64,000 nucleotides of DNA from Bathynomus jamesi (GCA_023014485.1 JAJOZX010000938.1:532501-596500); one strand, 5' to 3'; counted from the stretch's first letter, positions 11,877 through 22,050 are shown. Program-made: numbers and translations. The notes: a model not told the origin generated them from the letters alone.

Positions 11877-11998
11877 TAGAGGTCTGCGCGGGCACCTTAA
11901 CTTGACCCGCACCCGCCCCGCACCCTCAAGTATTTTGAAGTAGGGCCCACATCACGCCCGCAATGTGGGTACCCGCGGGCAACCCGAGCAGGCCTCTA
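11877..11998. mobile_element. hAT-type MITE with exact 8 bp target duplication
   Basis: A 122 bp GC-rich element starts TAGAGGTCTGC and ends with the inverse GCAGGCCTCTA. It is flanked on both sides by ATACGTAT (11869-11876 and 11999-12006). An exact 8 bp duplication with TAG-starting inverted ends fits the hAT superfamily. The interior (cccgcacccgccccgcaccc and the facing ggg runs) can fold back on itself. Confidence 0.88.
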
Positions 11999-12263
11999 AT
12001 ACGTATACACACATGTAAGCGTGTTTGTGAGCGTGTGAGAAAAATTAGCATTGCCTATCTGCACCGACGTAAGGTTCGCGAGCGACTGAGAATGACAGGT
12101 TTAGACTTGAGCTTTTGAAGTCGTTGATCACCCACTTAATATTCATTAAATTGAACAAGATTTTTCCTGAAAAGTTTTGTTTCGATATGTAACCAATTCA
12201 CATTGTGTGCTAAGCTGTAAGTCAATTTTAAAATTTTGTCATATATACAATGGGCACACCCTA

Positions 12264-12283
12264 ATATATATATATATATATAC

Positions 12284-12346
<63 letters not shown>

Positions 12347-12362
12347 TAATATATATATTATA
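12264..12362. repeat. (TA)n microsatellite tract
   Basis: A nearly pure TA run interrupted by cg, ca and taatat variants. It separates family X copy 1 from the hairpin element at 12402. Confidence 0.95.
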
Positions 12363-12401
12363 CATACATTTTAACTGCAAACAACACAGTATAATTAATG
12401 T

Positions 12402-12479
12402 AAAGAACGACGCTTGTGTAGAAGAGTGTTCTCCCTCCTCATCTTGTGCGGAACACTCTTCTACACAAGCGTCGTTCTT

Positions 12480-12480
<1 letters not shown>
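12402..12480. repeat. Perfect 30 bp hairpin, family HP, copy 1
   Basis: The arms 12402-12431 (start aaagaacgacgcttgtgtag) and 12451-12480 are exact inverse copies around a 19-base loop that holds a near-copy of 'cttgtgcggaac'. TA tracts border it on the right. Related units are at 16398-16484 (single arm) and 21296-21420 (longer arms), each preceded or followed by 'taactgca.acaacacagtata' or its inverse. Confidence 0.85.
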
Positions 12481-12513
<33 letters not shown>

Positions 12514-12521
12514 ATATGATA

Positions 12522-12650
12522 CACACAGACCGTGCATGGAAAAAGGAACTCTTCTAGGAAAATTAAATCCACTATAGTCCGAATAAGTAATGGTAAATGA
12601 CAAATACTATAGTTTTTCTTTTTCATGATGCTAGCCCGACGTGGGCAACG
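12522..12650. mobile_element. Foldback element FB, copy B (single arm)
   Basis: The sequence from cacagaccgtgcatggaaaa to gcccgacgtgggcaacg matches the left arm of copy C at 20417 with few changes. It ends abruptly at gggcaacg, where unrelated sequence begins. It is therefore half an element or a truncated insertion. Confidence 0.75.
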
Positions 12651-12659
12651 TCGGAATAA

Positions 12660-12827
12660 TTTGGCGACATAGAAGCAAACGTCATCAAGGAGCACCTTGA
12701 GAGTCACCTCTATGGTCTGACCCCTGGAAATGTCCTTCAGATGACTGAAGCTGCCGCCGAAGCTGAGGACATGATGACGACGACACAGCAACGTCTCCAA
12801 CCAAACTACCTTTGTCAGCAATGAAGA
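12660..12827 (+). pseudogene. Unidentified coding-like fragment
   Basis: A 55-codon open frame with balanced GC content and no low-complexity bias contains HLESHLYGLTPGNVLQMTEA followed by an acidic run and ends at TGA 12825-12827. Its 5' side is cut off exactly at the boundary with foldback copy B. The following 220 bp contain an AATAAA-like signal (taataaa near 13048) before an abrupt change, so this may be the 3' end of a retrocopied or captured transcript. I do not recognise the protein and assign no function. Confidence 0.35.
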
Positions 12828-13100
12828 TGTTTGTAGAGTTCATGAATTCTGACCTTCAAGGTCCGGTGCTAGTGTCTCCGAGAAACTGATACTGCCAAGA
12901 AACAGAAATTGCTGAGAGTACCTCCAGTTTCGAACGGGTATCAGAGGCTATCCTTCATTCGAAGAAAGCCCGTAAAGTTTATTTGAAAGATATCGAGTTT
13001 CGGTCTCACCAAACGAAAATCACGGACTTCGGTTTAATTTAGTTTAATAAAAGTTCGTTTCATCTCTCGTCTTTGTTATCATTCCTGTCTTCATTACTTT

Positions 13101-13436
13101 TACTCAACTTGTGATAAAAAAGAAGGAATTTGGATTCTTTCTGATTTTTTACTATTATTCTATGTACAAAATTAGTCGTCTTGGAGTATATCTGTTTTCC
13201 CATAAGAATGTTAACAAACGTTTATGCGGTCCATACCAACGCGGGTTCTCCAGGAACATTCTTAGCGTATTCTCGTCTTGGTTAACCTTGGTTTTGCTTT
13301 CACCCGAATTGTTCATTCTGACGAAGGTCAGGCTTGTCACTCCATCTTAGACGTACAGCTTAACGTGGAATCCGACGGTACTCATTCATCTACCAACCAA
13401 TTTTTTATTGTGTGGAAGAATGAACAGCTGGGTTCA
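13101..13436. other. No gene recognised
   Basis: Short open frames overlap on both strands (13111-13350, 13155-13340, 13278-13484) without recognisable motifs. Composition is close to coding DNA in 13200-13430, so a degraded protein fragment is possible, but I cannot support one. Confidence 0.3.
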
Positions 13437-13455
13437 TATATATATATATATATAT

Positions 13456-16359
13456 TAGATTGGCCCGCCAAAACTTATATTTGAAAAGTGAAAGTCTCAC
13501 CCCCTAAAATTGTTACCACCATCATAATATAATAGCAAACTAAATTTCAACAATATCTGTGTACTTTTAGTGGTGCCGACAGCCTCTTGTATTTTTCATT
13601 TATTTATTACATTTATTCATCATATATTTATTTTGTAATTCGTATTACAAATATTGTGGGTAAACCATGCCTATTCACACTCTCGTGCATTGTGTTCCAC
13701 ATGTTTCACTGTGTAACTGTGTATGTTGAGTAGAAACACGTCTTTTGACCTGACGTCATTACTGGTGACGTCATTGGCTACGGAGAAAAGTGGGGGACTC
13801 GCTGTTCGCGTCAGTATTGTTTAAGACGCAGTGAGAGATTGATGCGCGAGTGTTTTCCCTTAATATTTGCAGATTTTATCCTTCACCATGTCAGATTCAA
13901 TTAAAACAAGAAGAAAAACTGAAATATGGCTGATTGGACAGCCAATTGACACAATTGGCAGTAAGAAGCTTCCATCCAATGGAGATGTACTGCGTTGGCT
14001 TTTCTCTCTCATAAACAGTAAAAAAACACTGAACGAAGCATCCAACACAGTTTATGCTGAAATTTTTGAGATTTGGGACAAGGCGAAAATACTCACCAGA
14101 GCCAAACAGCATGTACTAACGAAAATTCAAAAAAATGTATGAGAACTTCAGATCACTTCAAAAATCAAAATCAAACCGTAATCAAAATCAAATTAAAAAA
14201 GAAACTGAATTCCAAGGTAGTTTAGATAACCTTTTTGATATAGCCCACGCCAATGCTTTACAAATGATGTCAAATGAGGAATATAGATCATTCCTATAAG
14301 CTAAGAGAGAAAAAGGGAGGCGAGATTACATGACTGATATTGATAAGAAACTGGTCGCTAAGCAAATGCGACAATGGAAAAGAGATGAAAGACAAGCTGC
14401 ACTAAAAGAATCCGAGGCATTGCGAAAGAAATTGTCATCAGCTGTTGTTCAGTTCAGTGAGAGCAGTTCAAGCAGTAGTAGTGATGAGCAACCAGAGCCA
14501 GGCACATCGTACGCTCCTGAAATGACATCCAAACCTTCAAGCAGCACAATGTCAAATAAGCGTAAGCGCATCGTAACACCTGATCTGGCAATGGCATTAG
14601 ATCGAACAAAAACAAGTGATCGTAGTGTTGTTATGGTGCTTTCAGCTGCTGCAACTTCTTTTGGACATGATATTGACAATGTTGTTTTGAGCAGAAGTAC
14701 TCTACAGATGGCGAGGAGTGTTGTACGCAAAAAAATTGCAGATGACATTAAGCAAACCTTTACCTCTGACGTTCCGCTTACCATTCAGTGGGATGGTAAA
14801 GTAATGCAAGATATAACAGGTGATAAAAATATAGATAGGCTAGCTATTCTTGTATCCGGTGGAGGAAAGTCTAAGCTTCTAGCATACCCAAACTTGCTTC
14901 TGGAGAAGGCGAAAGAATTGCAGAAGCAGTTCTAGAATGCTTAGACGATTGGAATTTGCAAGAATGTATTCAAGCAATGTATTTTGATACTATCGCTAGC
15001 AATACTGGCCAAAAAAAGGGCGCTTGCATGATAATCGAAAGTAAGCTTGATAGAAAACTCCTTTCTTTGGCCTGTCGGCACCATATTAATGAAATTGTGA
15101 TATCAGACGTCTCCCAGAAGTGTTACGGTGGTTCAACGGGACCGGATATATTACTTTTCAAACGTTTCAAGAATTCTTGGAAACAAATGGATAATAAAAG
15201 ATTTGAAACTGCCAATACAAACACGCCGTGGAAAGTAAAAATCCTCGCACTGTGCGAAGAACAGCTTGCGAGAAGTCACCCAAGAGCGGATTATCACGAA
15301 CTTCTTCAATTATCAATTATTTATTTAGGTGGTGTTCCCTCAGGAGGAGTACATTTTCGTCAACCTGAGGCTTTACATCGCGCTAGGTGGATGTCACGAG
15401 TGATTTATGCCATCAAAATTGTATTGTTTCGTTCGCAGTTCACCCTGACAAAACAGGAACAGAGTGCAATGGAACGCTTCTCTCGCTATGCTGTTCGCTT
15501 TTATGTGCCAAAATGGTTTGCGGCTCCCATCGCATCTTCTGCACCAAGAACCGATTTGGAGTATCTACAAGAGCTTCAGCAATATGATGATAAGGAACTT
15601 TCAGCAGTAGCTAGCAAAGCACTATGCCGTCACCTCTGATATCTAAATGAAGAACTTGTGTCGCTTGCCTTTTTTGATGATGGTATAACTTTGCAAGTGA
15701 AACGGCAGATGGTTCAGGCATTGGAAAGACCCGGTTCAGAAATACCAGAAAAACGAATTGCTTTTGACCACACTCATGATGACCCACTAGAGAAAAATCT
15801 GGCGAACTTTGTCACAAGCTCAAGTCGCTCCTTTGAGAAATTGTCCCTTCAATCGACGTTTCTCGAAGTAGATCCTACAGAATGGGATAACAGGGACGAC
15901 TATAAATTAGCTAAGGAATATGTTAAAACACTGAATGTTGTAAACGATAATGCAGAGAGAGTGGTCTCATTAATTTAGAGTTTCAGCAGTCATCTCACAA
16001 AAAACGAAGAAAAATTGCAGTACCTTCTTCAAGTCGTGGAAAAACACCGAGAGCGGTTTCCAGAGGCAAAGAAATCGATGATAAAGACAGGAAGCACATC
16101 AACATCATGAGTTAACATTAAAAAAAGTGGATTAGGCCTATTGGGGATACCACTTAAAAAAAAACGCGCCTGTTGTAGTTACCTTCTGGGTGGTGCGGAA
16201 AAAACTACACATTTCAGAGTCTGTCGGCACCACTAAATACTATCAAATCGGGCTGAAACTTCACTCAAGCCTTTCTATCGACACGCATAACAAATTCCAG
16301 GGGGTGAAACTTAAGAAAAGAAAAAATATTTTTCACCCCCATGACCCTAGGCCGGTCAT
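13456..16359 (+). mobile_element. hAT-like DNA transposon family X, copy 2 (decayed)
   Basis: TA tracts lie on both sides (13437-13455 and 16357-16379). The left 135 bp and right 165 bp are diverged inverted repeats. The clearest matches are 'tttagtggtgccgacag', at about 13567-13585 and inverted at about 16220-16237, and 'tcaccccct', near 13498 and inverted near 16300. The outermost bases TAGATTGGCC and the inverse of GGCCGGTCA are only roughly alike. The body holds one plus-strand transposase-like pseudogene. Confidence 0.65.
13888..16110 (+). pseudogene. Family X hAT-like DDE transposase-like protein, copy 2, degenerate
   Basis: The frame starts at 13888 with MSDSIKTRRKTEIWLIGQP. A frameshift near 14135, a TAA near 14298, another frameshift near 14900, a TGA at 15637-15639 where copy 1 has tryptophan, and a TAG at 15976-15978 break it into six blocks. 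Motifs in order are a serine/glutamate-rich linker, TIQWDGKVMQDI (candidate Asp 1), AMYFDTIASNTGQKKGA (candidate Asp 2, near 14980), LACRHHINEI, LHRARWMSRVIYAIKIV (near 15380), WFAAPIASSAP, NDNAERVVSLI (near 15950) and a basic tail ending at 16110. It aligns end to end with the copy at 9477-11739 and has independent lesions. Confidence 0.78.
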
Positions 16360-16397
16360 ATATATATATATATATATATGTATTTTTCATTTGTTCG

Positions 16398-16484
16398 TTC
16401 TTCCTCCTGATCTTGTGCGGAACGTTCTTCTATACAAGCGTCGTTCTTTACGTTAATTATACTGTGTGTTGTTTGCAGTTAAAA
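16398..16484. repeat. Hairpin family HP, copy 2 (single arm)
   Basis: The sequence from ttcctcctgatcttgtgcgg through acaagcgtcgttctttacg to gtttgcagttaaaa matches one arm and the outer flank of the hairpin at 12371-12480. The facing arm is absent. TA tracts lie on both sides (16359-16379 and 16485-16509). Confidence 0.75.
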
Positions 16485-16509
16485 TATATATATATATATA
16501 TATATATAT

Positions 16510-17032
16510 CAGTAAATAAATAATAACAACTAATTTTAAAACACTGCATTGTGCATAGCCCTGTCCATGTATAATAGTAACAGCATTCATTCAAAATAAA
16601 TCTTTACTTGTAAGTTTATACCCTAACTCTAGGCCACGCGCGCACCTGTCAGAAATCCATCAAACACTTATCAGTCGCGAGTTTTCTGTATATATTTTCC
16701 AATGAAAATCATTCATATATGAATTTATTTTTCTTTATACATATAATTTATAAGCAATTATATTTAAATTGTAGAAACTATGTATGCAGATTAGCCACAA
16801 ATACTAATACCGTCTGATGTGTGACTAATGGACAAGGGTAAGCGAGGTTGTGTGTGTATATATATATGTACAGTCCACTGCAATAGTCGCGGTCCACCTC
16901 TGTATAGCCCCCTCCGAGATGTGGCAACAATACAGTGATGGAAGAGGGAGAAGCAGAAGGAAAGAGGACGTGGGAATATGAGGAGGGGGACGGGGGACAG
17001 GAGTAGCATCCGGTCAGAGCGAGAAGTGGATA

Positions 17033-17034
<2 letters not shown>
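16510..17034. other. No gene recognised
   Basis: AT-rich up to about 16800, then a purine-rich patch (16930-17030). No protein or RNA feature is visible. Confidence 0.4.

Positions 17035-17084
<50 letters not shown>
17035..17084. repeat. (GT)25 microsatellite
   Basis: An uninterrupted GT dinucleotide run of 50 bases. The His-Thr-rich open frames that cross it on the minus strand are artefacts of the repeat. Confidence 0.97.
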
Positions 17085-17088
<4 letters not shown>

Positions 17089-17625
17089 ACTCCCACACTT
17101 TATTTTTATCCTTGAAACACTGCTCTATGAACTGCTATCATGTATGCTTTCCATCAGTTTCCAATGCAACGTATAAAATAGATAATATTCTTAAATAGAG
17201 AAAAGAATAATATGATTATCGTTTGTTGTACAAAGTATGTAATAGTAATATTGTTGCAATCGACTATAATTTATACAGAAATGAAAAGTGACACTTCTTG
17301 CATTAGTACAAAAAAAAATCACGATTATCTCAGTTATTATGGTATTCCTAAATATAAGAAATGGGTCAAAGTAGGGTAAAAGGGAAACGACTTATAGCTC
17401 GTATATGGTAGTGACGTAACTTGGACGGCCCAACCCAGACAATACGGGTATGGCAAGGACTGGACATGTGACCTGCAACGTGTGCACCTGTACTGCATTG
17501 GGGAGCTGGCAGAAATAAACGGGAGGTTTACAGCCGACCAGTATTTAGAGATACTGGAGGAGGTGATACTGCCAACCGCAAGGACATACGCTTTGCCCCA
17601 CTCTGAGCGGATTATATTCATACAG

Positions 17626-17882
17626 GTAAGTAATACAACTAAATTATATCATTACACAGACTATGTTTTCAAGGAAATGACGTGATTAAGGTCAAACAGT
17701 GTATATTTTAAGGTAATATGATTAAAGGAGGACATCAATAAATGTAGTTTTAAATGTAATTTTAAATGCATCTTTATTTTTATTTATTTATTTATTTATT
17801 TATTTTTGCGTCCTCTTAAGGCAACTTCAAAAAAGAATGGCTTAAATGCGAACTCTCAAGTTTTGCTAATTTATTTTTACAG
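17626..17882 (+). other. Predicted intron inside the Tc1-like relic
   Basis: The interval starts GTAAGT, ends TTTTTACAG and is AT-rich (including a TTTA repeat at 17785-17810), while the exon flanks are GC-rich. Removing it joins two consecutive parts of the transposase. The intron is inferred from sequence; no transcript data are available. Confidence 0.55.
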
Positions 17883-18054
17883 GAAAACTGCCAGGATCAT
17901 CAGACGGTGGTTTCAGGAACAACGAGATGTCGAGCTGCTGAACTGGCCCACCAAGGGGTGTGACTTAAACCCCCATTGAAAATGTGTGGGGAAATGCGGT
18001 TAACGCTTGGAAGCCTGGGCAGGAGCAGATATCTCGGCGCCTGCTGGAACACAC

Positions 18055-18264
18055 CAGTGGTGGGCAAAAAGTAATTGATTACAAATCAAAATTACTGATG
18101 TCTGAAAAGTAACTTAAAGTATAAAGTAGAAATTACTTCTCTGGATTAATTATATTATAATTATATTATAATTAATCCAGAGAAGTAATTTCTACTTTAT
18201 ACTTTGTTACTTTTCAAACATCAGTAATTTTTGTTTGTAATCGATTACTTTTTGCCCACCACTG
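18055..18264. mobile_element. Palindromic hAT MITE with exact 8 bp target duplication
   Basis: This 210 bp element is almost a single palindrome. It starts CAGTGGTGGGCAAAAAGTAA and ends with the inverse, with a centre of alternating TATAATTA at about 18155. The exact duplication GAACACAC lies at 18047-18054 and 18265-18272. It was inserted into the coding part of the Tc1-like relic. The outer GTGGGCA is shared with hAT ends at 8395 and 57213. Confidence 0.95.
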
Positions 18265-18420
18265 GAACACACCATGGCAGGGTGGGAACTTTTCCGCAGA
18301 AACTCAAGTTATCTGCAATCACATGGCATCTGTTCCAAATAGGCTACGAGAGGTCATTAATAATAATAATGGAGGAATGGACCAAGTACTGAGTAATTGT
18401 GTATAATAATGTTATGGTTG

Positions 18421-19473
18421 TGATGTAGTAAATATATATTTATTTATTTGAGCAATTTTCAGTTCCTTATAATTTGAACATTATGGTTTGTATATGTTTA
18501 AGAAAATCCCTAACTTTACTTGATTTATGTTTATTTTTGTAATACAAAATTTAACATGTTATCATTATCTCCCCATGGGTAGACCTTTTTCTCGATAATC
18601 ATTTGTTGATGATGCATGGATTTTATTTAAACAGAAATGTTATTGCCTGGAGTAAAAGTCGATACTACAACTTATCTTACACTCTAACTATAACATGGCT
18701 AAATCAAAATCCTATGATTGAAAGTTTTTAAAGTGTTCCACGTTTGTGAAATAACCTAACTACTCTATCCCTTAAATTTAGGAATAATGCATGAATAAAA
18801 TAGTCGTCCTAGCATTACCACCAAAACTACAGTGAACAATATATTTATTCAGCCATTGATTTCCAAAAAATAAAAGTATTACTATGACAACACCAGAGAA
18901 GGATAGGAGAAGAGGGAGGGAGTGAGAGTGGGGGAGAAAGAGGGACTGCGTTGCTGTTACATCTCGGAGAGGGCTACACAAGGGTGGAGCGCGACTATTG
19001 CAGAGGACCTCCCACGAAGGCATAATTTAATAGCGTAACGAGCATTAATAACCAAATTATATATGCAGAAATTTTTTTTAGAAAATTTGTTTTGTCTTAT
19101 ATAAATAAGTTATTGCTGCAGGAAAGGCAGAGTCTTTCGCAATAGGACCAATTATCTTTTTGTTATTTTAGGATCGGAGTAAAAATATTTGCAGAAGAAG
19201 ACTTATTGATTCAGGGTGGTATAAAAATTTTGTTTTTCTTCTCTCTGCCTTTCTATTTTCGTTTGAAATATAATAACCATTTTTTTTCTATGTTTTTCCT
19301 TTATTTTTTGTAACATGTTATATATAAATTTTTCAGTTTTTATTGAATTAAATCTTGGCAATATTACGGCTTATAAATTTAGTTTTCATACACTTGGTTA
19401 AAATTAAAAAAAGTTGACAATTTGATAACCAGTCTAAATGCTTGATTCGGCCATAATAATAAATTAATTAATG
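18421..19473. other. No gene recognised
   Basis: AT-rich non-coding DNA. A GC-richer purine patch at 18890-19000 has no recognisable motif. Confidence 0.4.
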
Positions 19474-19640
19474 AGGAGGGCCAGAAACTGGCACAGCGAT
19501 CAGGCCAAGTAATGCGTCCCAATGCAGTATCTCCTGTATTTTTATTACCAACATTATCGGGATTCGAAACCCAGACCTTAATGTCTTCACTTCGCTTATA
19601 CGGAAACGGTGTTACCCACTGAGCTGCAGAGGCTGGCCGG
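19474..19640 (-). repeat. tRNA-derived SINE
   Basis: Read on the minus strand, the 3' side of this interval starts GGCCAGCCTCTGCAGCTCAG followed by TGGGTAAC, matching a tRNA A box. About 45 bases later comes GGGTTTCGAATCCC, matching the B box (19559-19572). The body then runs to about 19474 and ends near an AT-rich tail (taattaatttattattatgg). The pair of RNA polymerase III boxes at tRNA-like spacing, with no mature tRNA cloverleaf, fits a SINE. Tail and target duplication were not resolved. Confidence 0.6.
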
Positions 19641-20390
19641 TTGATTCACCCACACTACCAATACTTTAAGCAACCAAAATACATGGTTAACAATTTGATA
19701 GCCTATTCAGGTGATTAATTCGGCCATGCAAACAATACTTAAGGCAACCCAAATAAATGGTTAAGAATATGATAAATAGTCCAAATAGTTGATTCGGCCA
19801 TGCTAACAATACAAACCTAAATAGTTTAATAAACAATATGAATTCTCATAGAATATTTTTACTGCAACCAAGTATTTTTCTGTGATTAGAAACTATTGTC
19901 TCCACATAAAATTAATAGTTTGAGAAGATAATACTTTAAATTTTTCATAACGTTGCCTGTTAACATAGTAAGATTTAAATTCATTCCTTTTAATTAAAAG
20001 AAGAAAGAATTATAGAGCATGTATCATGCTTTCTGCATGTATACACTTCAGAATGTAGACAAAAATTACGTACACAACTCAAACCAGAAACGAATTGTTA
20101 GTATGTGTACGACATTGAAATATCTGTGAAATCGGCACTAAAGTACAGTACAGTTGAATGTATCAAACTTCTGCTTAAAAAGTCACCTGAAAGCACAGAA
20201 TTTTCTCAGTCTCATATTTTCAGAATTTAATTTCCTTTTGCTCTGAGCTTGGACGTGCACAAGAGGACTGTTCTCAGTACTTGTACGCTGACAACTCAGA
20301 AACTAAATACGCTTTCCTCTTTCGAATTATAATACGCACGCACGCAAACACACACATTCATACACATACACCTACCCACCCACCCACCCA
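19641..20390. other. No gene recognised
   Basis: AT-rich DNA with three loosely similar segments containing 'gattcggccat' (also near 19445, 19720 and 19790), perhaps a degenerate short repeat. No protein or RNA can be supported. Confidence 0.35.
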
Positions 20391-20416
20391 TATATATATA
20401 TATATATATATATATG

Positions 20417-21181
20417 TTAAACACAGACCGTGCATGGAACAAGGAACTCTTCTGGGAAAATTAAATCCACTATAGTCCGAATAAGTAATGGTAAATGACA
20501 AATACCATAGTTTTTTCCTTTTTCATGATTTTAGCCCGACGTGGGCAACGGGTCTCTCGCAAAGAGATCCCATAAATATAGCTTCCCTCACCAGCTATCT
20601 GCAAAGCAGACAGGATCCAGCTTTGGGACGTGGATCTAGGGTTTAAAGCAAGCCTAGATCCCTACACTCAGAACCTCTATATAAGTAAAAGACTCGTTGC
20701 ATTCACGTCGTGTTGAATAAATCAAAGAAAAAGGGGGTAACTATTGTATTTTTAGCCAAAAAAACCAAAACTTAAACCTCAACCGGGACATTGAGCGTCC
20801 ACTTTTCAAGGCACGAAACACGTCCGTTTAGTATACACAAACTCAGAATGGTTCCCTGAGAACATTATATGTTAAACACAGACCGTGCATGGAACAAGGA
20901 ACTCTTCTGGGAAAATTAAATCCACTATAGTCCGAATAAGTAATGGTAAATGACAAATACCATAGTTTTTTTCCTGGATCCTGTCTGCTTTGCAGATAGC
21001 TGGTGAGGGAAGCTATATTTATGGGATCTCTTTGCGAGAGACCCGTTGCCCACGTCGGGCTAAAATCATGAAAAAGGAAAAAAACTATGGTATTTGTCAT
21101 TTACCATTACTTATTCGGACTATAGTGGATTTAATTTTCCCAGAAGAGTTCCTTGTTCCATGCACGGTCTGTGTTTAACAT
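20417..21181. mobile_element. Foldback element FB, copy C, with three arms
   Basis: A full left arm (20417-20633) starts aaacacagaccgtgcatgga. A partial left arm in the same orientation lies at 20876-20974 and the inverse right arm at 20975-21181. The first and last arms are nearly perfect inverses over about 200 bp. Between the first two arms is unrelated sequence (20634-20872). The simplest reading is an FB element that duplicated or inverted one arm, or one FB inserted next to another. TA repeats lie on its left. Confidence 0.8.
20634..20872 (+). other. LTR-like segment between foldback arms
   Basis: The segment contains a TATA-like box (ctatataagtaaaag, 20677-20692) followed about 40 bp on by AATAAA (20714-20720). 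This spacing is typical of the promoter and polyadenylation signal of an LTR. No second LTR or internal domain is visible, so it may be a solo-LTR fragment carried by the foldback element. It may also contain the 5' sequence of the unidentified insert seen after copy B; this was not verified. Confidence 0.3.
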
Positions 21182-21217
21182 ATAATGTTCTCAGGGAACC
21201 ATTCTGAGTTTGTGTAT

Positions 21218-21258
21218 ATATATATAATATATTATATATTTATTTATTTATATATATA
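21218..21258. repeat. (TA)n-rich tract
   Basis: TA dinucleotides with TTTA interruptions, left of hairpin copy 3. A longer and purer tract follows the hairpin at 21421-21475. Confidence 0.9.
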
Positions 21259-21295
21259 CATTTAACTGCAATGACCACGCAGTATATTAATGTAT

Positions 21296-21416
21296 AGAAC
21301 GACGTAAGTATAGAGGAGTGTTCTGCACACGAGGAAGAGAAATACGACACCTCATTTTTCATTTGTTCGTTATTTCTCTTCCTTGTGTGCAGAACACTCC
21401 TCTATACTTACGCCGT

Positions 21417-21420
<4 letters not shown>
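21296..21420. repeat. Hairpin family HP, copy 3
   Basis: The arms 21296-21343 (start agaacgacgtaagtatagag) and 21372-21420 are inverse copies over about 48 bases, around a 28-base centre. The element is set between TA tracts at 21218-21258 and 21421-21475. The core agrees with copies 1 and 2 in 'gaacgacg' and 'gaacactc.tctata', and the flank in 'taactgcaatgaccacgcag'. Confidence 0.85.
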
Positions 21421-21474
<54 letters not shown>

Positions 21475-22050
21475 GCATTCGTAGTTCAAATAGGAGGATG
21501 AAAAGTTCAACAGTTTTTCACGTAGAACATCAATGAAAGCAACAATGCTCTGTGTTAGCCCAGTTCAAAAAACATCCAAATATGTATTTGTTTTCGCGCA
21601 TTTTTCGTTAGTTTGTATTACAGACGCCTCCAGTTATTACTAGGTCAGGTGCATGATTCTTTAGGAGCAAGGGGCACTGCAAGTTTGTTTTCCTTCCCAA
21701 GGTAGCACAAATTTACCGGTATGAATCACAGTCACACTCATACTACTTCAGGCTTGCTCCACACGAACTTCATAAAAAACGACAAGAAACCGCAATCGCG
21801 AACCCTCCTTATACAAGTTCATGTTTTTATTATCTTTATTCTGTTTATTTTATGTTCATGCGAGTTTCTTCGTTTTCCATTCCATTAAATTTTGCCACTC
21901 AAGTCAAAGGTGGAATAAAACTTTAAAAAAAATAATTATTTAAAATAATAGTTGTTTTTATATATCAACCCAGAATAAAATTTAAAAGCTCGTAGTATCT
22001 TACTTTCTATTAAATGCAAAAAACTTCACTTTTTTCTACGTGAAGGTCAA

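Larger units (their letters stand above)
9097..12263 (-). mobile_element. hAT-like DNA transposon family X, copy 1 (decayed)
   Basis: The ends are TAGGGTGTGCC at 9097 and its inverse GGCACACCCTA ending at 12263. Both sides are flanked by ATATATAT, which is compatible with an 8 bp target duplication but not proof because the site is a TA microsatellite. The 3.17 kb body carries one degenerate minus-strand transposase-like gene. A 122 bp MITE (11877-11998) and a 32-34 bp tandem duplication (11802-11868) lie between the gene and the 12263 end. Confidence 0.7.
17482..18420 (+). pseudogene. Tc1-like transposase relic with an intron, C-terminal half
   Basis: The first block (17482-17625) encodes GELAEINGRFTADQYLEILE and on to RIIFIQ, a typical region before the second catalytic Asp of Tc1-like transposases. 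It is followed by GTAAGT at 17626 and resumes after TTTTTACAG at 17882 with ENC. A further block gives RIIRRWFQEQRDVELLNWP, then TKGCDLNP, and after a one-base insertion in a C run ENVWGNAVNAW. That is the 'WP..S.DLNPIEN.W' signature around the third acidic residue. A MITE splits the C-terminus at 18055-18264, after which the frame continues to about 18410. The N-terminal HTH region is not recognisable upstream. Confidence 0.7.

Noticed and set aside
12177..12821. Tyr-Ile repeat ORFs on both strands
   Set aside because: They are translations of the TA microsatellite, joined by chance to parts of foldback copy B and the hairpin.
16778..17098. His-Thr repeat ORFs
   Set aside because: They are translations of the GT microsatellite in two frames.
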